Notes: generated from the sequence alone by a model not told the origin. 58,199 nt of DNA from Mastigamoeba balamuthi (GCA_902651635.1 CACRSC010000086.1:109786-167984), one strand, 5' to 3'; positions 33,301 through 44,495 are shown, counted from the first letter of the stretch. A program made the numbers and translations.

Positions 33301-36300
33301 CGAGTGCGGCGCCAAGGTCGACGCGCTCAAGCGCTGCTGCCTCAAGCGCCTGCCGCAGACGGTCTTTGTGCACTGCAAGCGCTTCGAGTACGACCTCGAC
33401 ACGATGCGCCGCTTCAAGATCAACGACGAGTACCGCTTCCCGCAGCGCCTGGACCTCGAGCCCTACACCAAGGACGGCCTGGCCCGCATCGAGCGCGCGG
33501 ACCCCGCCGAGCGCCCGGCGCCCGCGCTCTACGACCTCGCGGGCGTCGTCGTGCACTCGGGGACGGCCGACTCGGGCCACTACTACTCGTTCATCCGCGA
33601 CAGGAGCACCGCCGCCGGCGAGGCCCCGCGGTGGCTGCAGTTCAACGACCAGCTCGTGGAGCCGCTGCCCGAGGACCAGCTCGAGGCCAACTGCGTCGGC
33701 GGCATGGAGTACGGCAAGTTCTGGGACACGGCCTGCCAGGGCTGGAACAGCCGCTGGCAGAACAGGTCCTACAACGCCTACATGCTCGTCTACACGCGCG
33801 CAGACGCCGCAGAGGCCGACCGCCTCGCGCTGGCCCGCGCCTCGCAGGCCGTGCCGCGCGCCGTCTACGACGCCGTCTGGCGCGACAACACGGCGTTCCT
33901 GCGCGACGTCGACATGTTCGACGCCGAGTACTTCCGCTTCGTCGCCGACGTCTTCGCGCTGGGCGACGGCCGCGTCGAGGACGTGGAGCTCGCGGCGCGG
34001 TTCGCGCTCGACACGCTGGCGCACGCCAAGGAGCACCCGACGCTGCGCGGCGTGCTCGCGGGCGTCGAGGCCGCCATGCAGCGCGAGCCCCGCGCGGCCG
34101 TCTGGCTCCTCGACCGCTGCGTGCGCTCGGACATGCGCTGGCCGCGCCAGCTCCTGCTCGAGTGCCCCGACGACGACGTCCGCTCGCTCGCCGCCCACCT
34201 CTTTGCCCACGCCACCGCCGCCGCCTCGGCCGTCTGCTGCCCGCTCCTCGACGCCGGCGACGCCGCTGCCGCCGACCCCGCGGCCGCCAGCGCCCCCGCC
34301 GCTGCCGCTGCGCCCGAGAGGAAGAAGAGGAGGGCCGTGGAGGTGCCCGAGGCGCTGCGGCGGGCTCCGGCGGCGGCCCCGAGGTCGCCGGTGGCGCAGT
34401 TCATGGACGCGTACGTGGGGCTGCTGCCCGAGGTGCCCTTCTGCTGGCGGACGTTTGCGCAGTACTTTGAGGTGCTGGCGCTCTTTGCCGCGCAGGGCGA
34501 GGACCGCGTGCGCTACCTGCTGGACCGCAGGGCCGTCGGCCAGCTCTGCGACCTGCTGCTCGCCGACGCCTCGCCGCTGCGCAAGGACGCCGGCGCCGCG
34601 CCGCCGCTGCCGCGCATGGGCGACAAGTACGGCAGCCCCGACTGGCGCCACCTCGTCGCGACGCTGGCGGCCGTCTGCCGCGCCTGCGGGCGCCTCCGCG
34701 AGCAGCTGGCGGCGCCCGCCGCTGCGCGCGTGCCGGTGGGCCCCGAGCAGCTGGCGCTGCTGCGGTGCCCGCTGCTGTACATGCGGGCCATCGAGGAGGG
34801 CGGCGACGCGCGGGCCGTGGGCGACATGCTGGCGTTTGCGTGCGCAGACGACGAGGAGATGTCGGACGTGGTGGCCGAGGGCATCCTGGACCGCCTGCGC
34901 GACACGGACTACGACGCTATGGACGCGTGGACCGAGGGCGCCAAGCTCCTGCTCGCTGTCCCCGACGCCTCGGCAGCCCTCCACGAGGCCCGCGTCTCCA
35001 AGTTCATCCAGCAGTCGTTCGAGTGGGTCCCTCTTCCCTCCCCCTCGCTCGCCTCCCTTTTCTTTGGTCTTTCTGCTCCCTCTCACTCTCAACTACACTT
35101 TGACTCTAAACTCCATACTCCATACACCATACACTATACACTATACACTACACTATACACTATACACTATACACTATACACTATACACTATACACTATAC
35201 ACTATACACACTTCACTAAACACTACACTACACTATTCTCTACCACACACTACTCCACTCTCAACTGCGTTGTCTCGCTTCACCTCTCTACCTCTTGCTG
35301 CTGTTGAGTGCTCTCTGTCTCTGTGCGCTCGCTGGCCGCTGACGGGGGGTGCTGCGGGGCGCAGGGTGGCGGGCGACTACGGCAAGTACGTCAAGTTCAC
35401 GTACCACCTGATGCGGTTCGTCTTTGAGGCGATGGCGCAGCACGAGGGGGCCGCGCGCTGGGTCTGGGAGCACCGCTTCGACGTGACCCCGCAGTGGCTC
35501 GTCGAGTACAAGAGCTCCGCTGTCCGCGAGGTCTTTGCCGAGGTCCTCTCGCTCGCCGCGGGCCTCCCCGTCACCCTGCCCCCTGTGCCCGCCTCCTTCG
35601 CTGCCAAGAAGCCCGCGGCCTCTGCCTCTGCCTCTGCCTCTGCGGCCGCCGCGGCCTCGTCTTCGCCTGTGCAGGGCAGCGAGCAGGCGCCCGCCGAGAT
35701 CGTGGCCCCGCTGGCGGCGCCCGTCTGCGCCGAGGCCGAGCGGCAGCTGGGCGAGCTGATGATGTTCCTGCTCAAGATCGCGCCCATCGCGGCGGGCAGC
35801 CAGGTCGGCGACAAGCTCGACGACAAGAGCACGGGCTACTGGAAGCTCGTCTCCTACGCGCGCCTGCTGCGGCGCTGCGTGGCCACGCCGGCGCTGGCCG
35901 CGCGCTGGAACGACGTCAGCGAGCCCTTCTTCGAGCTGCTCTTCGCCGTCGACGCGGCCGCGCGCGAGATGGACGAGAACAAGGCCGAGCTGCTCGCCGT
36001 GCTGCTCGCCGCCGTCGACGCCAGCGCCGAGGTCGCCGCCGCCGTCGCGCAGGCCCGCCTGGAGCGCCTGCTCGAGTTCGCGTGGAGCCTCCGCCCCGCG
36101 ATGGCCTACGACGTGCGCCAGTACAACAACGCCACGCTGCCCGTCTACCTCGGGGTCCTGCGGGCGCTCTGCGCGGGGCGCCCGGCGGCCGTCGAGGCGG
36201 TGGCGACGAGCAAGGCCCTGCGCAGCATCGTCGAGCACGTGGTCTTTGTCGAGAGCGTCCCGCGCGTGGCCGAGCCCGCCGCCGAGCTGCTGGCCGCCGC

Positions 36301-36436
36301 GCTGCAGACGCCCAGCGCCGCCGAGGTCAAGGCCGCCGTCATCGCCGCCGCCACGCGCAACGCGTACGGCGTCGTCGACCCCGCGCTGGTGGCGCGCTTT
36401 GTCGAGAGCCCCGCCGACGCGCTGGCGCTGCTCGAG
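27376..36436 (+). CDS. USP34/USP9X-type giant ubiquitin carboxyl-terminal hydrolase (3' end lost at an N)
   Basis: Nine exons with consistent phases: 27376-27454, 27612-27765, 27870-28344, 28662-29596, 29716-30178, 30331-31652, 32123-32237, 32315-35022, 35365-36436, about 2,440 residues before the N. It starts MSDDADKK, followed by helical HEAT-like repeats, a ubiquitin-like fold (about 30640-30870) and the USP catalytic domain (about 32780-33810) with the Cys box NLGATCYMNS, two zinc CxxC pairs (YRCDECG) and the His box GTADSGHYYSFIRD, closest to USP34. The C terminus is again helical repeats. Intron 2 (27766-27869) works in phase only as GC-AG. Intron 6 (31653-32122) is G-run-rich. Intron 8 holds a heptamer satellite. 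After the N, 24 codons run to TGA; the true C terminus is unknown. Family role: deubiquitination, including Wnt/axin and DNA-damage targets in animals. Confidence 0.88.
35105..35215. repeat. ACTATAC heptamer tandem repeat in intron 8 of the USP34-like gene
   Basis: About fifteen near-perfect 7-bp units (consensus ACTATAC), grading into related CACT repeats to about 35250. It sits wholly in the 342-nt intron 35023-35364. Confidence 0.9.
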
Positions 36437-36437
36437 N
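36437..36437. other. single N, probable scaffold join
   Basis: The USP34-like frame is solid up to this base and not recognisable after it. The equivalent N at 48379 is clearly a contig join, so sequence of unknown length may be missing here. Confidence 0.6.
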
Positions 36438-36511
36438 CCCGCCAGCAAGTGAGCAGACGACGGCAGGCAGGCGCACACAGCAGAGGCACCCCCGGGGGAG
36501 GGGACACCTGA

Positions 36512-37040
36512 TGGCTTAGGTCCTCTCGCACTCACCGCCGCTCTCTTTTTCTCTCGCACTCTTTCTCTGGTACCCACCCAGACACACCCAAGCACACACA
36601 GGGTATCATCAACAACGCACACAATTGATTTGCTGCTTCTCGTGCGCCTGGGCTGGCCTTCGTAGGCTGGGCTCAGCAATGCAACAATCATGACGCTCTT
36701 CAAAGAGGCGCGTTACCCGGTACCTCTGTCATACGTCTTACCACGCTCATTCATAAATAATGTCCTCTATGTAATTCAGGTGACGGCATAATGGCATAAT
36801 GTGATTGATTCATCCCTCCTTTAGCTCTTCAGCTCAGGGGGATAAGTAACTTGAACAGTATCAAACACCAGCAGAACCTGACCTTTGCAGAGCTGCTTGA
36901 TCTCGCGCAGCGCACTCACTACGACTCTTCGAGGCCTACGCGGTCCCTCATCTCGCCACAAGTACCTGCCCTTGTGCCTCACAGGCCCGCTTCTCGCATC
37001 CTAGAGAGCAGTCCGTCCGTATCAGAGGTCTGAGAGGATG
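36512..37040. other. intergenic, no gene seen
   Basis: Pyrimidine-rich then AT-rich spacer after the USP34-like gene. It contains CACACAATTGATTTG near 36620 and short ORFs only. Confidence 0.4.
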
Positions 37041-37083
37041 TTATTCTCTCATTCAGAAAACCCGTTGTGCCTCATGCAGACAT

Positions 37084-37520
37084 CCGCAGGTGACGTCGTG
37101 GATGAGAAGGAGCCGGCAGCCAGCATCGACGACCCCGCCCTGTGCAGCTCCTCGACCGGCTCACTGGACAGCCTGCTGAGCCCACCGCAGCGAGAGCGAG
37201 GGACCTGGAGTTACAGATGAAAAGGAGGAGAATCTATCAGGACATTGAGGGACGGATTGCTGCAGTGGATAGGATATCATGATGCAGGAGCTCGAGAGGA
37301 CCTGCCAGGAGCTCGAGAGGAGCAGGGTGGGGAGGAAGGCGGACCTGCAGGAGACCTACCGCAAGCTCGATGCGGCCCGGTTGACACATCGCCCCGCCCC
37401 CTTCAGTACCCCGTTTGTACGAATCAGCACTCCCATCAGGTCGGGCCTCACAGAGGCCGGGCTTCTTCTTGAACGGCCGGATGACGACAGAGACTCCAGG
37501 GTAGTGCTCCCTTGCTAGGT
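37084..37520 (+). pseudogene. coiled-coil protein remnant
   Basis: Charged, Glu/Arg/Leu heptad-like sequence reads through several frames: SERDLELQMKRRRIYQD, then QELERTCQELERSR and KADLQETYRKLDAARL. A stop and at least one frame change interrupt it. The second half (from about 37265) is repeated in inverted orientation at 37537-37720. No family recognised. Confidence 0.4.
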
Positions 37521-37720
37521 GATGGAGCTCTCTGAGTCGCTCGGGTCCGACCTGACGGGAGCGCCGATTCGTAAAAACGGGGCACTAAAGGGGCGATGTA
37601 TCAACCGGGCCGCATCGAGCTTGCGGTAGGCCCCCTACTGGTCCGCCTTCCTCCTCGCCCTGCTCCTCTCGAGCTCCTGGCGGTTCCTCTTGAGTTCCTG
37701 CTTCCTGATATCCAAGCTCG
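37265..37720. repeat. large inverted repeat with coiled-coil-coding arms
   Basis: The left arm, about 37265-37445, and the right arm, about 37537-37720, are reverse complements with roughly 85% identity by eye. Both include CGCAAGCTCGATGCGGCCCG (or its complement) and the GAGCTCGAGAGGAGCAGG block. The spacer is about 90 bp. Both arms encode the same KLDAARL(T/I)HR peptide in their own sense; the minus arm has an in-frame stop. This is a head-to-head duplication or foldback. Confidence 0.75.
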
Positions 37721-37810
37721 CCAACGACGGGTTCTGCAACACTCCAGCCGGCGGGCTCATTGCGTGTAGCTGTGCTTGTTTTATGCCTGCTGGTGTGTTG
37801 CGTTGCGTTC

Positions 37811-39051
37811 TCACTTGGCGCTCTTCACCTGCGACGGCCCAGAGCCAGCGCCCAGAGCATCTGCGAGCTCCGCAGCCGCGGCGCCCGCGTCGGAAACGAG
37901 GCCGTAGTCGGCGACGTCGTAGATGGGCGCCCGCGCGTCGGTGTTGATGGCGATGATGGCCCCCGAGTCACACATGCCCGCGACGTGCTGCGCCGCCCCC
38001 GAGATCCCCAGCGCGAAGTAGAGCCTGGGGGCCACCGTCACACCCGTCTGCCCCACCTGCATGTCGGGCGTCGCGATCCCCAGGTCCACCGCGCCCCTCG
38101 ACGCCCCCACAGCTGCACCGCGCGCGCAAACAAAAATGAAAGTAAAATTAAACGGGTTAATTTTCCCTCTACGGCCCAAATCAATTGATAGATAAATACC
38201 GGCGCCCAGGGCGTCTGCGAGGCGCTCGGCAGCGTGGAAGCGGTCGGCCGTCTTGAGGCCCCTGCCCCCGCTGACGACGACCTCTGCCGAGGCCAGCTCG
38301 GGCCTCTGCCTTCCCACGGCCGCGTCGGCGCCGCCTGGCGCGTCGGCGACGACCCTGGGGGGCTGGCCGCCCGGCAGGCCCTCGTCGACGAGCTCCCGGG
38401 CGAGCATCTCGAGGGCCTCGGCCCCGACGCGCGAGACGGGGGCGCTGGGGCCGCTGCGCGAGCGCGGGGCCGAGTCGAAGGCGACGGTCTTGACGTTGGC
38501 CACCAGCAGCGGGTCCAGCGACCGCGCCGTGGCCACGACCGAGCCCGAGAACAGGTGCCGCGACGCCGTGTCGGGCCCCGCGAACGCGCTGACGCCCGAG
38601 AAGCAGCCCACGCCCAGCCTCCCCGCGACCCTCGGCAGCGCCGCCCGCACCCCCGTCGCCGGCGCCGCCGCCAGCAGGTGCGTGTACTGGCACCCGTATC
38701 GCCTCCACGTCATTCAATTGACTCTACCGGCGCGAATTAAATAAAATGGCTGCGCGCCTTGGGCTCCGCGCGGCGCAGGAGGACGCGGAGGAGCGCAGCG
38801 GCGGCCTCGGGGGAGCGGCCCGCGAGGGCAGGGTGGGCGGCGACGGCGACGGCTGTGACGTCACGGAGGGCAGCGGCGTCGCGGGCGGCGGCGTCGAGGG
38901 CGTCGGAGTCGCCGGGGGCGCCGAGCAGCAGGACGTCGACCGAGGGCCCGCGCAGGGCAGCGGCGGCGGTCACGAGGCGCGGGGTGGTGTCCGAGACGCC
39001 CGTGCGGCGCCGGTTGAGCTCGGCGAGCACCAGGCAGCGCGGCGCCAGCAT
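37811..39051 (-). CDS. ETFA: electron transfer flavoprotein alpha subunit
   Basis: Three exons: 39051-38758, 38686-38200, 38112-37811, 360 residues. The N-terminal ETF fold starts LVLAELNRRR. The C-terminal FAD domain is unmistakable: EVVVSGGRGLK, GASRGAVDLG, MQVGQTG, ALGISGAAQH, INTDARAPIYDVADYGLV. ETF accepts electrons from acyl-CoA dehydrogenases and passes them to ETF-ubiquinone oxidoreductase in mitochondria, so its presence argues for aerobic fatty-acid or amino-acid oxidation. Intron 1 (38757-38687, 71 nt) has no usable GT and fits only as AAG|GCGCGC...CAG, a GC-AG intron. Intron 2 (38199-38113, 87 nt) is GTATTT...CAG. Both contain TCAATTGA. ATG 39051 leaves almost no mitochondrial presequence, so an upstream exon may be missing. 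The ETFB partner is not in the window. Confidence 0.9.
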
Positions 39052-39389
39052 CGCGCGGAGAGAGCGGCACACGCGTCAGCACAGGGCGATTTCTGTTCAG
39101 CCGGCGCTGAATCTTCCTACCCGGAGAGATCTGCAGGATATATCACCAGAATATCGATCGACCCCACACAACGCGGAGCGTCTGGCGCTGCACGGCCTCT
39201 CACTTCCGACGTTCAATAACAACAAACAAAGAAACAGGGGGGGGTCGGCGACTTGCCCCTACCACAATGAAAATCCAGTAAATTGCTCGCTTCTCTGACA
39301 CACATATATAGTATATGATTTTGGTTGATGACGTCAAATAAACGTGAATTAATTCTATTTGCCTGTTAGTGTGTGGATTGAGGTCTTGG

Positions 39390-39545
39390 CCCATATTCTC
39401 AGCAACCTCCTCACAAACAGGAGGTCACCTGGCCTGTATCCCATCTGGCAACACAGAGAAAGCTCATGGCCTTGGATGATCCCAGTGAGGTTGACACCCT
39501 CAAGGCGAGGCCTCACAGCTCAGAGCTGAGCTGGGTAAGTATGAA
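39390..39545 (+). pseudogene. 3' fragment of the armadillo-like gene
   Basis: Sequence around CTCCTCACAAACAGGAGGTC and AGAGCTGAGCTGGGTAAGTATG parallels the 3' end of the gene at 47243-49587 (CTTCCTCACAAACAGGGAGG near 49235 and GACTGAGCTGGCCAAGTATG near 49537). The interval between the two matches is shorter here, and no frame is maintained. A decayed dispersed duplicate. Confidence 0.55.
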
Positions 39546-40364
39546 GATGTACATTATAGGCTTGAGGAATTGCACAGTTACTCAGCCATTTACCTCTCTT
39601 TCAGGTTTTTTGTAGTGTTGTATAGGCTTAAATATCATATGCTAAGGCATCAGACTTCGACTTGCAGGGCCTGTGCAAGTGGATTTCCTCTAATAGTATT
39701 CGAAACGAATGTCTGAGTCACTGTTTCTAATGTGGTTCTCGGCCTTGACATGCTCCAGGCCTGGCCATGAGGCGTGAAGTGGGCCACAGCTGCTCGTTGT
39801 CAACTTGAGCTTATGAACATGCATGGGCTGAACAAAACAAGGGCCACGTTGATCTGCTCACTGGCCCTGGGCGCTGGCACAGGGCTCGTGGCAGTTGCCT
39901 GCTGCATCATTTTGGTGCCTGAAGCACCCAGAGCAACTGCGGGACGCCATTGTGCCTCTTGTGTTTGTTTGCGTGCTGGGCTGTGGCTCCAAAGAATGAT
40001 TGATTTCTATTCAGAGAGAAAGAGAAATGCCACGGAGATCAAACTGTGGCCCCCACGGGCTAGTGGTGGTTGCTGGAGGCGCTGAGTGAGTCGATGTAAG
40101 TCTGCTGCCCCTCCTGCAGCTTCCGCTGCTGCTGTGTGAGGCTCGTGACAGCAGTGTGCTCACCGCGAGTGTTCTAGTGAAAGTGGCAGTTTTATGGGGG
40201 CCACGGTGCGCTCCACACTTGGTGCACTGAGGTGTGCACATCGACGAGTAAGGATGGCCATTCATCCAGAGGGAAGTTGCATGGCGCTGACCTGAATGGA
40301 TCACTGACGCCAGAACAATTCTAATGACATCCTAACATCTGAATAAAGAAGTAAATCGACACCC
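39546..40364. other. no supported gene
   Basis: Mixed composition. A 103-codon ORF (39774-40085, +) contains a hydrophobic run (LGAGTGLVAVACCIILV) but lacks the third-position GC bias of the real genes here. It is not supported as a gene. Confidence 0.4.
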
Positions 40365-40679
40365 ATGGTCGCAGTGGTCGTATCTGCGCTTCCTGTGCTC
40401 AAGTCTGCCATCACTTTTCTCATGTTGGCACTTGCTGTGAACGTGTGTTTGCTCGCTGTGCTCGTGTATGCTCTTGGCACTCCGCCATGGTCACCGAGCT
40501 TGTATCTGTACTCTCCGCACACGCATCTGCGCGAGCACCGACAACCGCTCGAACCTTCGATGTACGAGAGTTTCGTTTTGGGTTTGCACCAAAAGAACAT
40601 TCATTGCCGAAACGGTGAATTCTGTTTGCAGTCGACGAACTGGCGCAGACGAAACACCTCAGCGAGACACGGCGCTTGA
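40365..40679 (+). CDS. hypothetical small protein with an N-terminal hydrophobic segment
   Basis: ATG 40365 opens 104 codons. Residues about 5-37 are strongly hydrophobic with one Lys in the middle, suggesting one or two short membrane helices; the rest is polar. No relative recognised, codon bias is weak, and an antisense ORF overlaps. It may be chance. Confidence 0.2.
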   Translation: MVAVVVSALPVLKSAITFLMLALAVNVCLLAVLVYALGTPPWSPSLYLYSPHTHLREHRQPLEPSMYESFVLGLHQKNIHCRNGEFCLQSTNWRRRNTSARHGA

Positions 40680-41106
40680 TACAACTCGAGTCTTCTAGGC
40701 AATACTGGGTCTCTCGCAGCGGCACTCGGCTTCGGTTGTGTTGGGACCAGCGTCATCTTCTGAGTCACTGCGGCGGTTGTCCGTTTGTGTTGACGAGAGA
40801 AAAGAAATTGAAAAAAAGAAATCGGGATCACAAAACGCTGGGAGCGTGCAGCAGCAGGCAACGACCCGCCATGCCATCGGCACACATTCAGAGCAACCCC
40901 GGCCCCCTCAGCAGCGACTTGTTGCCATGGCATCCCCACGCGATACGGTGCGCCCCAGAGAGCTCCTTGTGGGCTCCTTTTCGACCCCGCAGTTCTCACG
41001 TCCCCTCCCTCCGCCTCTTCCTCCCTCTCTCCAGGAGCCCTCTGCGGCCTTCTCGGTGCCCCTGCGCTCCCCCTCCTCTGTCCCAGCGCCCGGGGCTGAC
41101 TTGCAG

Positions 41107-41685
41107 GTGCCACAGCGGCGGTCGGCGTGGCGTGCGGGGTGGTGGCCGCCGTCATGTTCGCACAGGCCATGGCGGCCGAGGTCCGCCAGCATGACATCGA
41201 GTTCGAGGACTTCCACAGCAGCGTCAAGCGCGACACGGCCGTGTACAGCCGCCGCCACGACCGGTACCTCGCGGTGGCCATCGCGTTCATCGTGCTGTGT
41301 GCCGCCTCGATGATCAGCTGCGCGATCGTCTACTCGGTCACCAAGTGCAAGTACCTCATCGAGCACGGCCCCGAGATCTACGCTGCCCACATGCAGGCCC
41401 AAGCGTATTCCGCTGCCCCTGGCGGTGCGGCCCCGCAGTGGCCTCCCGGGTACGCTGCGGCCCCGCCAGCCAGTGTGGGCGCAGCGGTGCCGTGTGCGCC
41501 GCCAGAGCCGGCGGTCCCTGATGTACGGCGCCATCCCCGCGCCGTGCGGGTCGGGCAACGTCCCTGGGGCTTCACCGCCGCCCTACCCCAACAAGGCAGA
41601 GCCGCAGCCCGCGTGCTACGGTCCGCCGCCGCCGCTGATGGGCTTCGAGGTAACAGCACCGCCGGAACCCAGTGGCCCCAAGTAG
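41107..41685 (+). CDS. two-TM protein with Pro-rich, PPxY-like cytoplasmic tail (5' exon unresolved)
   Basis: A probable 3' splice site (TTGCAG, ending near 41106) opens a frame with helix 1 (VGVACGVVAAVMFAQ), a polar loop with AEVRQHDIEFEDF and KRDTAVYSRRH, and helix 2 (LAVAIAFIVLCAASMISC). A Pro/Ala/Tyr-rich tail follows with WPPGY and PPPYPNK, suggesting WW-domain binding. Near 41515 the frame must change by one base for the tail to continue to TAG 41683 (MYGAIPAPCG... ending PSGPK). Candidate first exons start at ATG 40872 or 40928, but no splice combination was phase-consistent. Family not recognised. Confidence 0.5.
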
Positions 41686-41767
41686 TGACTGCGAGAAGCG
41701 AAATCAATTGATTGGTGCCAGCGCAGCAAGAGAGCGCGGTTTTTGTGGACAGAGGGCTGCTTTATGC

Positions 41768-42250
41768 AGAAGCTCAGAACGTGTAGACGTCGTCGGGCGA
41801 CTCCTCAGCGAGGTCGATGAAGAAGGCGCCGCCGTCGTGCGTAGTGGAGGGGCGCGCTCACGCGCAAGGTGACGTTGGGCGAGAGCAGGAGCACGAGCTC
41901 GCCCTCCACGTACGACAGGCTGCGCTGGTCCCTGGCGCTGGTCCTGCGGATCCGGAAGACAACGCCCTCGGGCCCCACGAACGTCCGGGCCACCTGCTCG
42001 CTGTCGGTGGCCGAGGTGAAGGGTCCACAGATACCCGCATCACGAGGCCATCCTGCCCTTGTGTCGCGCCGGGAGGCCACTGTTGAGGCGGACGTAGAGG
42101 TTCTTGGCGCCCCGCCGTCGGCGAGCAGGTCGAGAGGGTACTGAAGGCCTTGGACGCGCCCGAGGGATGCTCACGGACGCGCGGCGAGTACTCGAGCCTT
42201 GTCGTTGGTGAACTCGGTGCACGCGGCAACCAGGCGCTTGGTGACATCGT
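41768..42250 (-). pseudogene. NAD:protein ADP-ribosyltransferase (ART)-like, frame-broken
   Basis: Reading from 42250 down: a KNLYVRLNSGLP strand resembling the LYRG element, FTSATDSEQVARTF (the STS-type motif), GVVFRIRRTS, then SYVEGELVLL, which supplies the ExE catalytic pair of arginine-type ART enzymes, and a C terminus EESPDDVYTF then TGA near 41777. At least three frame changes are needed, not all in homopolymers, so it is probably a pseudogene. A second copy of the same gene lies at 50286-50400 plus 55984-56305. Such enzymes move ADP-ribose from NAD to protein side chains. No signal peptide is visible. Confidence 0.5.
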
Positions 42251-42409
42251 CCCTGGGGACCTTGCCCCGCACGAGCTCCTCAGCGCAGGTCCCCGCAGGC
42301 CTGTTCCCTGCAGGGAACTTCAGGAACTCCCCTGTGCTCTTGCTGCACTGGTTTTGGGGGTTTGTTTCTATGCTCGTGTGAAAAAGTAAAAAGATGAAAG
42401 GACTGTGAA

Positions 42410-42487
42410 GTGCACTGGACTCGAACCGCGAACCAGCCAGTTTGCGGGCCGCAGATTTCATCGCCCTAACCTCTCGGCCACAGTGCC
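42410..42487 (-). tRNA. tRNA-Ser-like relic (probably tRNA-derived repeat, not a functional tRNA)
   Basis: The minus strand starts GGCACTGTGGCCGAGAGG, a serine-tRNA-type A box, and carries GGTTCGAGTCC, a perfect B box. Six of seven acceptor pairs form. The 5' half of the anticodon stem is missing (GCGATGAAATCTG) and the T stem does not pair properly. A second copy is at 56313-56381 with similar flanking sequence on its upstream side. A tRNA pseudogene or SINE head is more likely than a working gene. Confidence 0.45.
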
Positions 42488-43200
42488 TTTCAACTTTTTT
42501 CTTCTTGAATTTCTCCCTTTTGTTCTCCCCCAACACCCGCCAAGCCCCCAAAATATCGCTGTCACGCAATTGCTTCTGCGGGCAAGATACAACCACTGAA
42601 AATCTCTGGCAGAGATACTACGTAGCGCGCCCGCCTGCCCACCCGCCTGCCTGCGAGCAGCAGCCCAGAGATCCCCCCACTCACGCATACTGCCGCATCT
42701 ATGCCCAACAGCCCCTCCCACCAGCTCCCGTGAACCTCCTGTGCCAGCATCTACATGGGCTGGCTGTCGACTCGAAAGCTGAACAGGGGGTCGTGCTGCT
42801 GGACTCGAACTCGAGGCTGGCGGGCCACCGTGCTGAAGGGGACGGCGGAGTAGGGTCCTGTGCACCTACGGACCGCGGTTGCAGCACAGCCAGCAGGCCA
42901 CCTTGCCGTAGTGTGTCGCGCAGACCGTGCGTGGCGACCGGCCTCGATGCTGGACTTCTCTGAGCTGGCGCAAGTGGCCAACGAATCAGAGCTGCCCAGC
43001 AGGCGCCCCCAGCACAATATGGACGTATCCTTGAGGTCTTCATCGTGCTGCCCATCACGTACTGAGTCCCCGGCAGCAACGTACGCAATTGATCAAGCCA
43101 CTTCTGCACACTCACGCGCCGCTCAGACGAGCTCCATGAGGCACGGGTCGTTCGACAACAACGTGCCGCTGACGTTCTTCATCCTCGGGCTCCCCATCTA
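42488..43200. other. flanking repeat and possible cyclase 5' region
   Basis: 42488-42720 resembles 56382-56640 (shared CACTGAAT/CACTGAAAAT and TGTCACGCAATTGCTTCTG blocks). Downstream, short protein-like stretches such as PLTFFILGLPIYQ (ending near 43207) may belong to upstream exons of the cyclase gene but cannot be joined. Confidence 0.35.
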
Positions 43201-43540
43201 CCAGTGACACCAAATTGTGTGCCTGTCTCCCATTTGCACGCTCCTCTGATCAATACAAGTCGCCATTCCATTCACTTCGACGCACAGGTCTACCACAACC
43301 CCACCGTGCCACGCAGCAGCACACAACCGGCAACGCACCACCCTTCCAATAGCAAACAGGACTCTTCCCTCTCCACACTCCTTGAGAGCTCCCCCTTCTG
43401 GGCCGGTGCCTCAACGCCAGCTAGACCCGGCGTGCGTGAAGTGTGGCCAGGCCCCTTTCTGCCGCCGCTGTCGAGCGGGGACTGCGCATCGCACGCGTGT
43501 GGGCGGGCACCACAGAAGACGAGGGAGAGAGGGTGCAGCA

Positions 43541-44050
43541 TGCTCCTCGCGGACCAGTTCGCAGAGGCCACGGTCCTGTTCACGGATATCGCGGGGTTCA
43601 CGAACATGTCGTCGAAGCTGTCGGCAGAGAAGATCGTCACGGTGATCAACGGGGTCTTCTCGCTGTGGGACAACCTGCTGGAGCAGCACTCGGTGGAGAA
43701 GACAAAGACCATCGGGGACACGGACATGGCGGTGTGCGGGTGCCTGTACGGCAGCGGGACCACGCGGAGCTGATGATGCGGTTCGCGGTGGCGACGCTGG
43801 GGTCGCTACGGGAGTACAACGGCGGGACGGACACGCCGGTGAGCGTGCGGATCGGGATCAACTCGGGGCCGGTGGTGGCGGATCATCGGGGCCAAGAAGA
43901 TCGCGTACGACCTGTGGGGCGACACGGTGAGCGTGGCGCCGCGGATGGAGCACAACGAGGTGGTGGGCTGCGTGCAGGTCACCGAGGAGACGTACCAGCG
44001 GCTGTGCAAGGAGTTCGAGTGGGAGCAGACGTCCACAGGCCCTCTGAGGA
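43541..44050 (+). pseudogene. class III adenylate/guanylate cyclase catalytic domain, two frame breaks
   Basis: From ATG 43541: ATVLFTDIAGFTNMS with the first metal Asp, a Lys-containing KTKTIGDTDMAV with the second metal Asp, then in the next frame HAELMMRF and VRIGINSGPVVA, and in a third frame KKIAYDLWGDTVSVAPRME. Lys and Asp at the purine-contact positions suggest ATP as substrate. Frame changes fall at a GGG run near 43752 and near 43880, where one and two bases seem missing, so these may be sequencing errors in a real gene. Only the catalytic domain is recognisable; no membrane or regulatory domain could be joined. It would make cAMP in signalling. Confidence 0.6.
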
Positions 44051-44495
44051 GTCGGCCACGAGCAGGCCGCCCGGTGCCAATGAGTGCGAGACCTCGGACG
44101 AGACCATGAAGCAGAGCGTGTTGCCAGGAGTAGTGAATGAGGACTCCAGGCCAGGTTGCCCCACTGCGAGTTCCCTGCGAGAGGTGCCAGCACCAGCAGG
44201 CTCTCCGTATCCAGCGGGCTCTCGCTCATCCTGGGAGGTCAGACACCACCTAGTCACCGTGTTGGCAAAGAGGACCGCTGGCTGCACAGATCCAATTGAA
44301 CAAATAGCCTTAGGAGAGCATCTCACTGACTGTTGCTATGAGCATCGAGATTGCGTCCTGATGAACGATACACTACACAAGCACAGAGACACCCGCCTTC
44401 CCGCTCTGGCGGCTCTACGCCATCACGCTCGGGAGCTTGTTGTCCACTTCGTCCACGCTATATACGAATTCGACCGCTCGGTGGGGGCCGCGGGC

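Noticed and set aside
32258-35092. 944-codon minus-strand ORF opposite the USP34-like gene
   Set aside because: Lies across recognised USP catalytic motifs; composition is that of an antisense frame.
35027-35364. USP34-like exon reading straight through the heptamer array
   Set aside because: Low-complexity and pyrimidine-rich sequence with a good GTGGGT donor and CAG acceptor; splicing is likelier, though retention stays possible.
42410-42487. Functional tRNA-Ser
   Set aside because: The 5' anticodon stem is missing and the T stem does not form.
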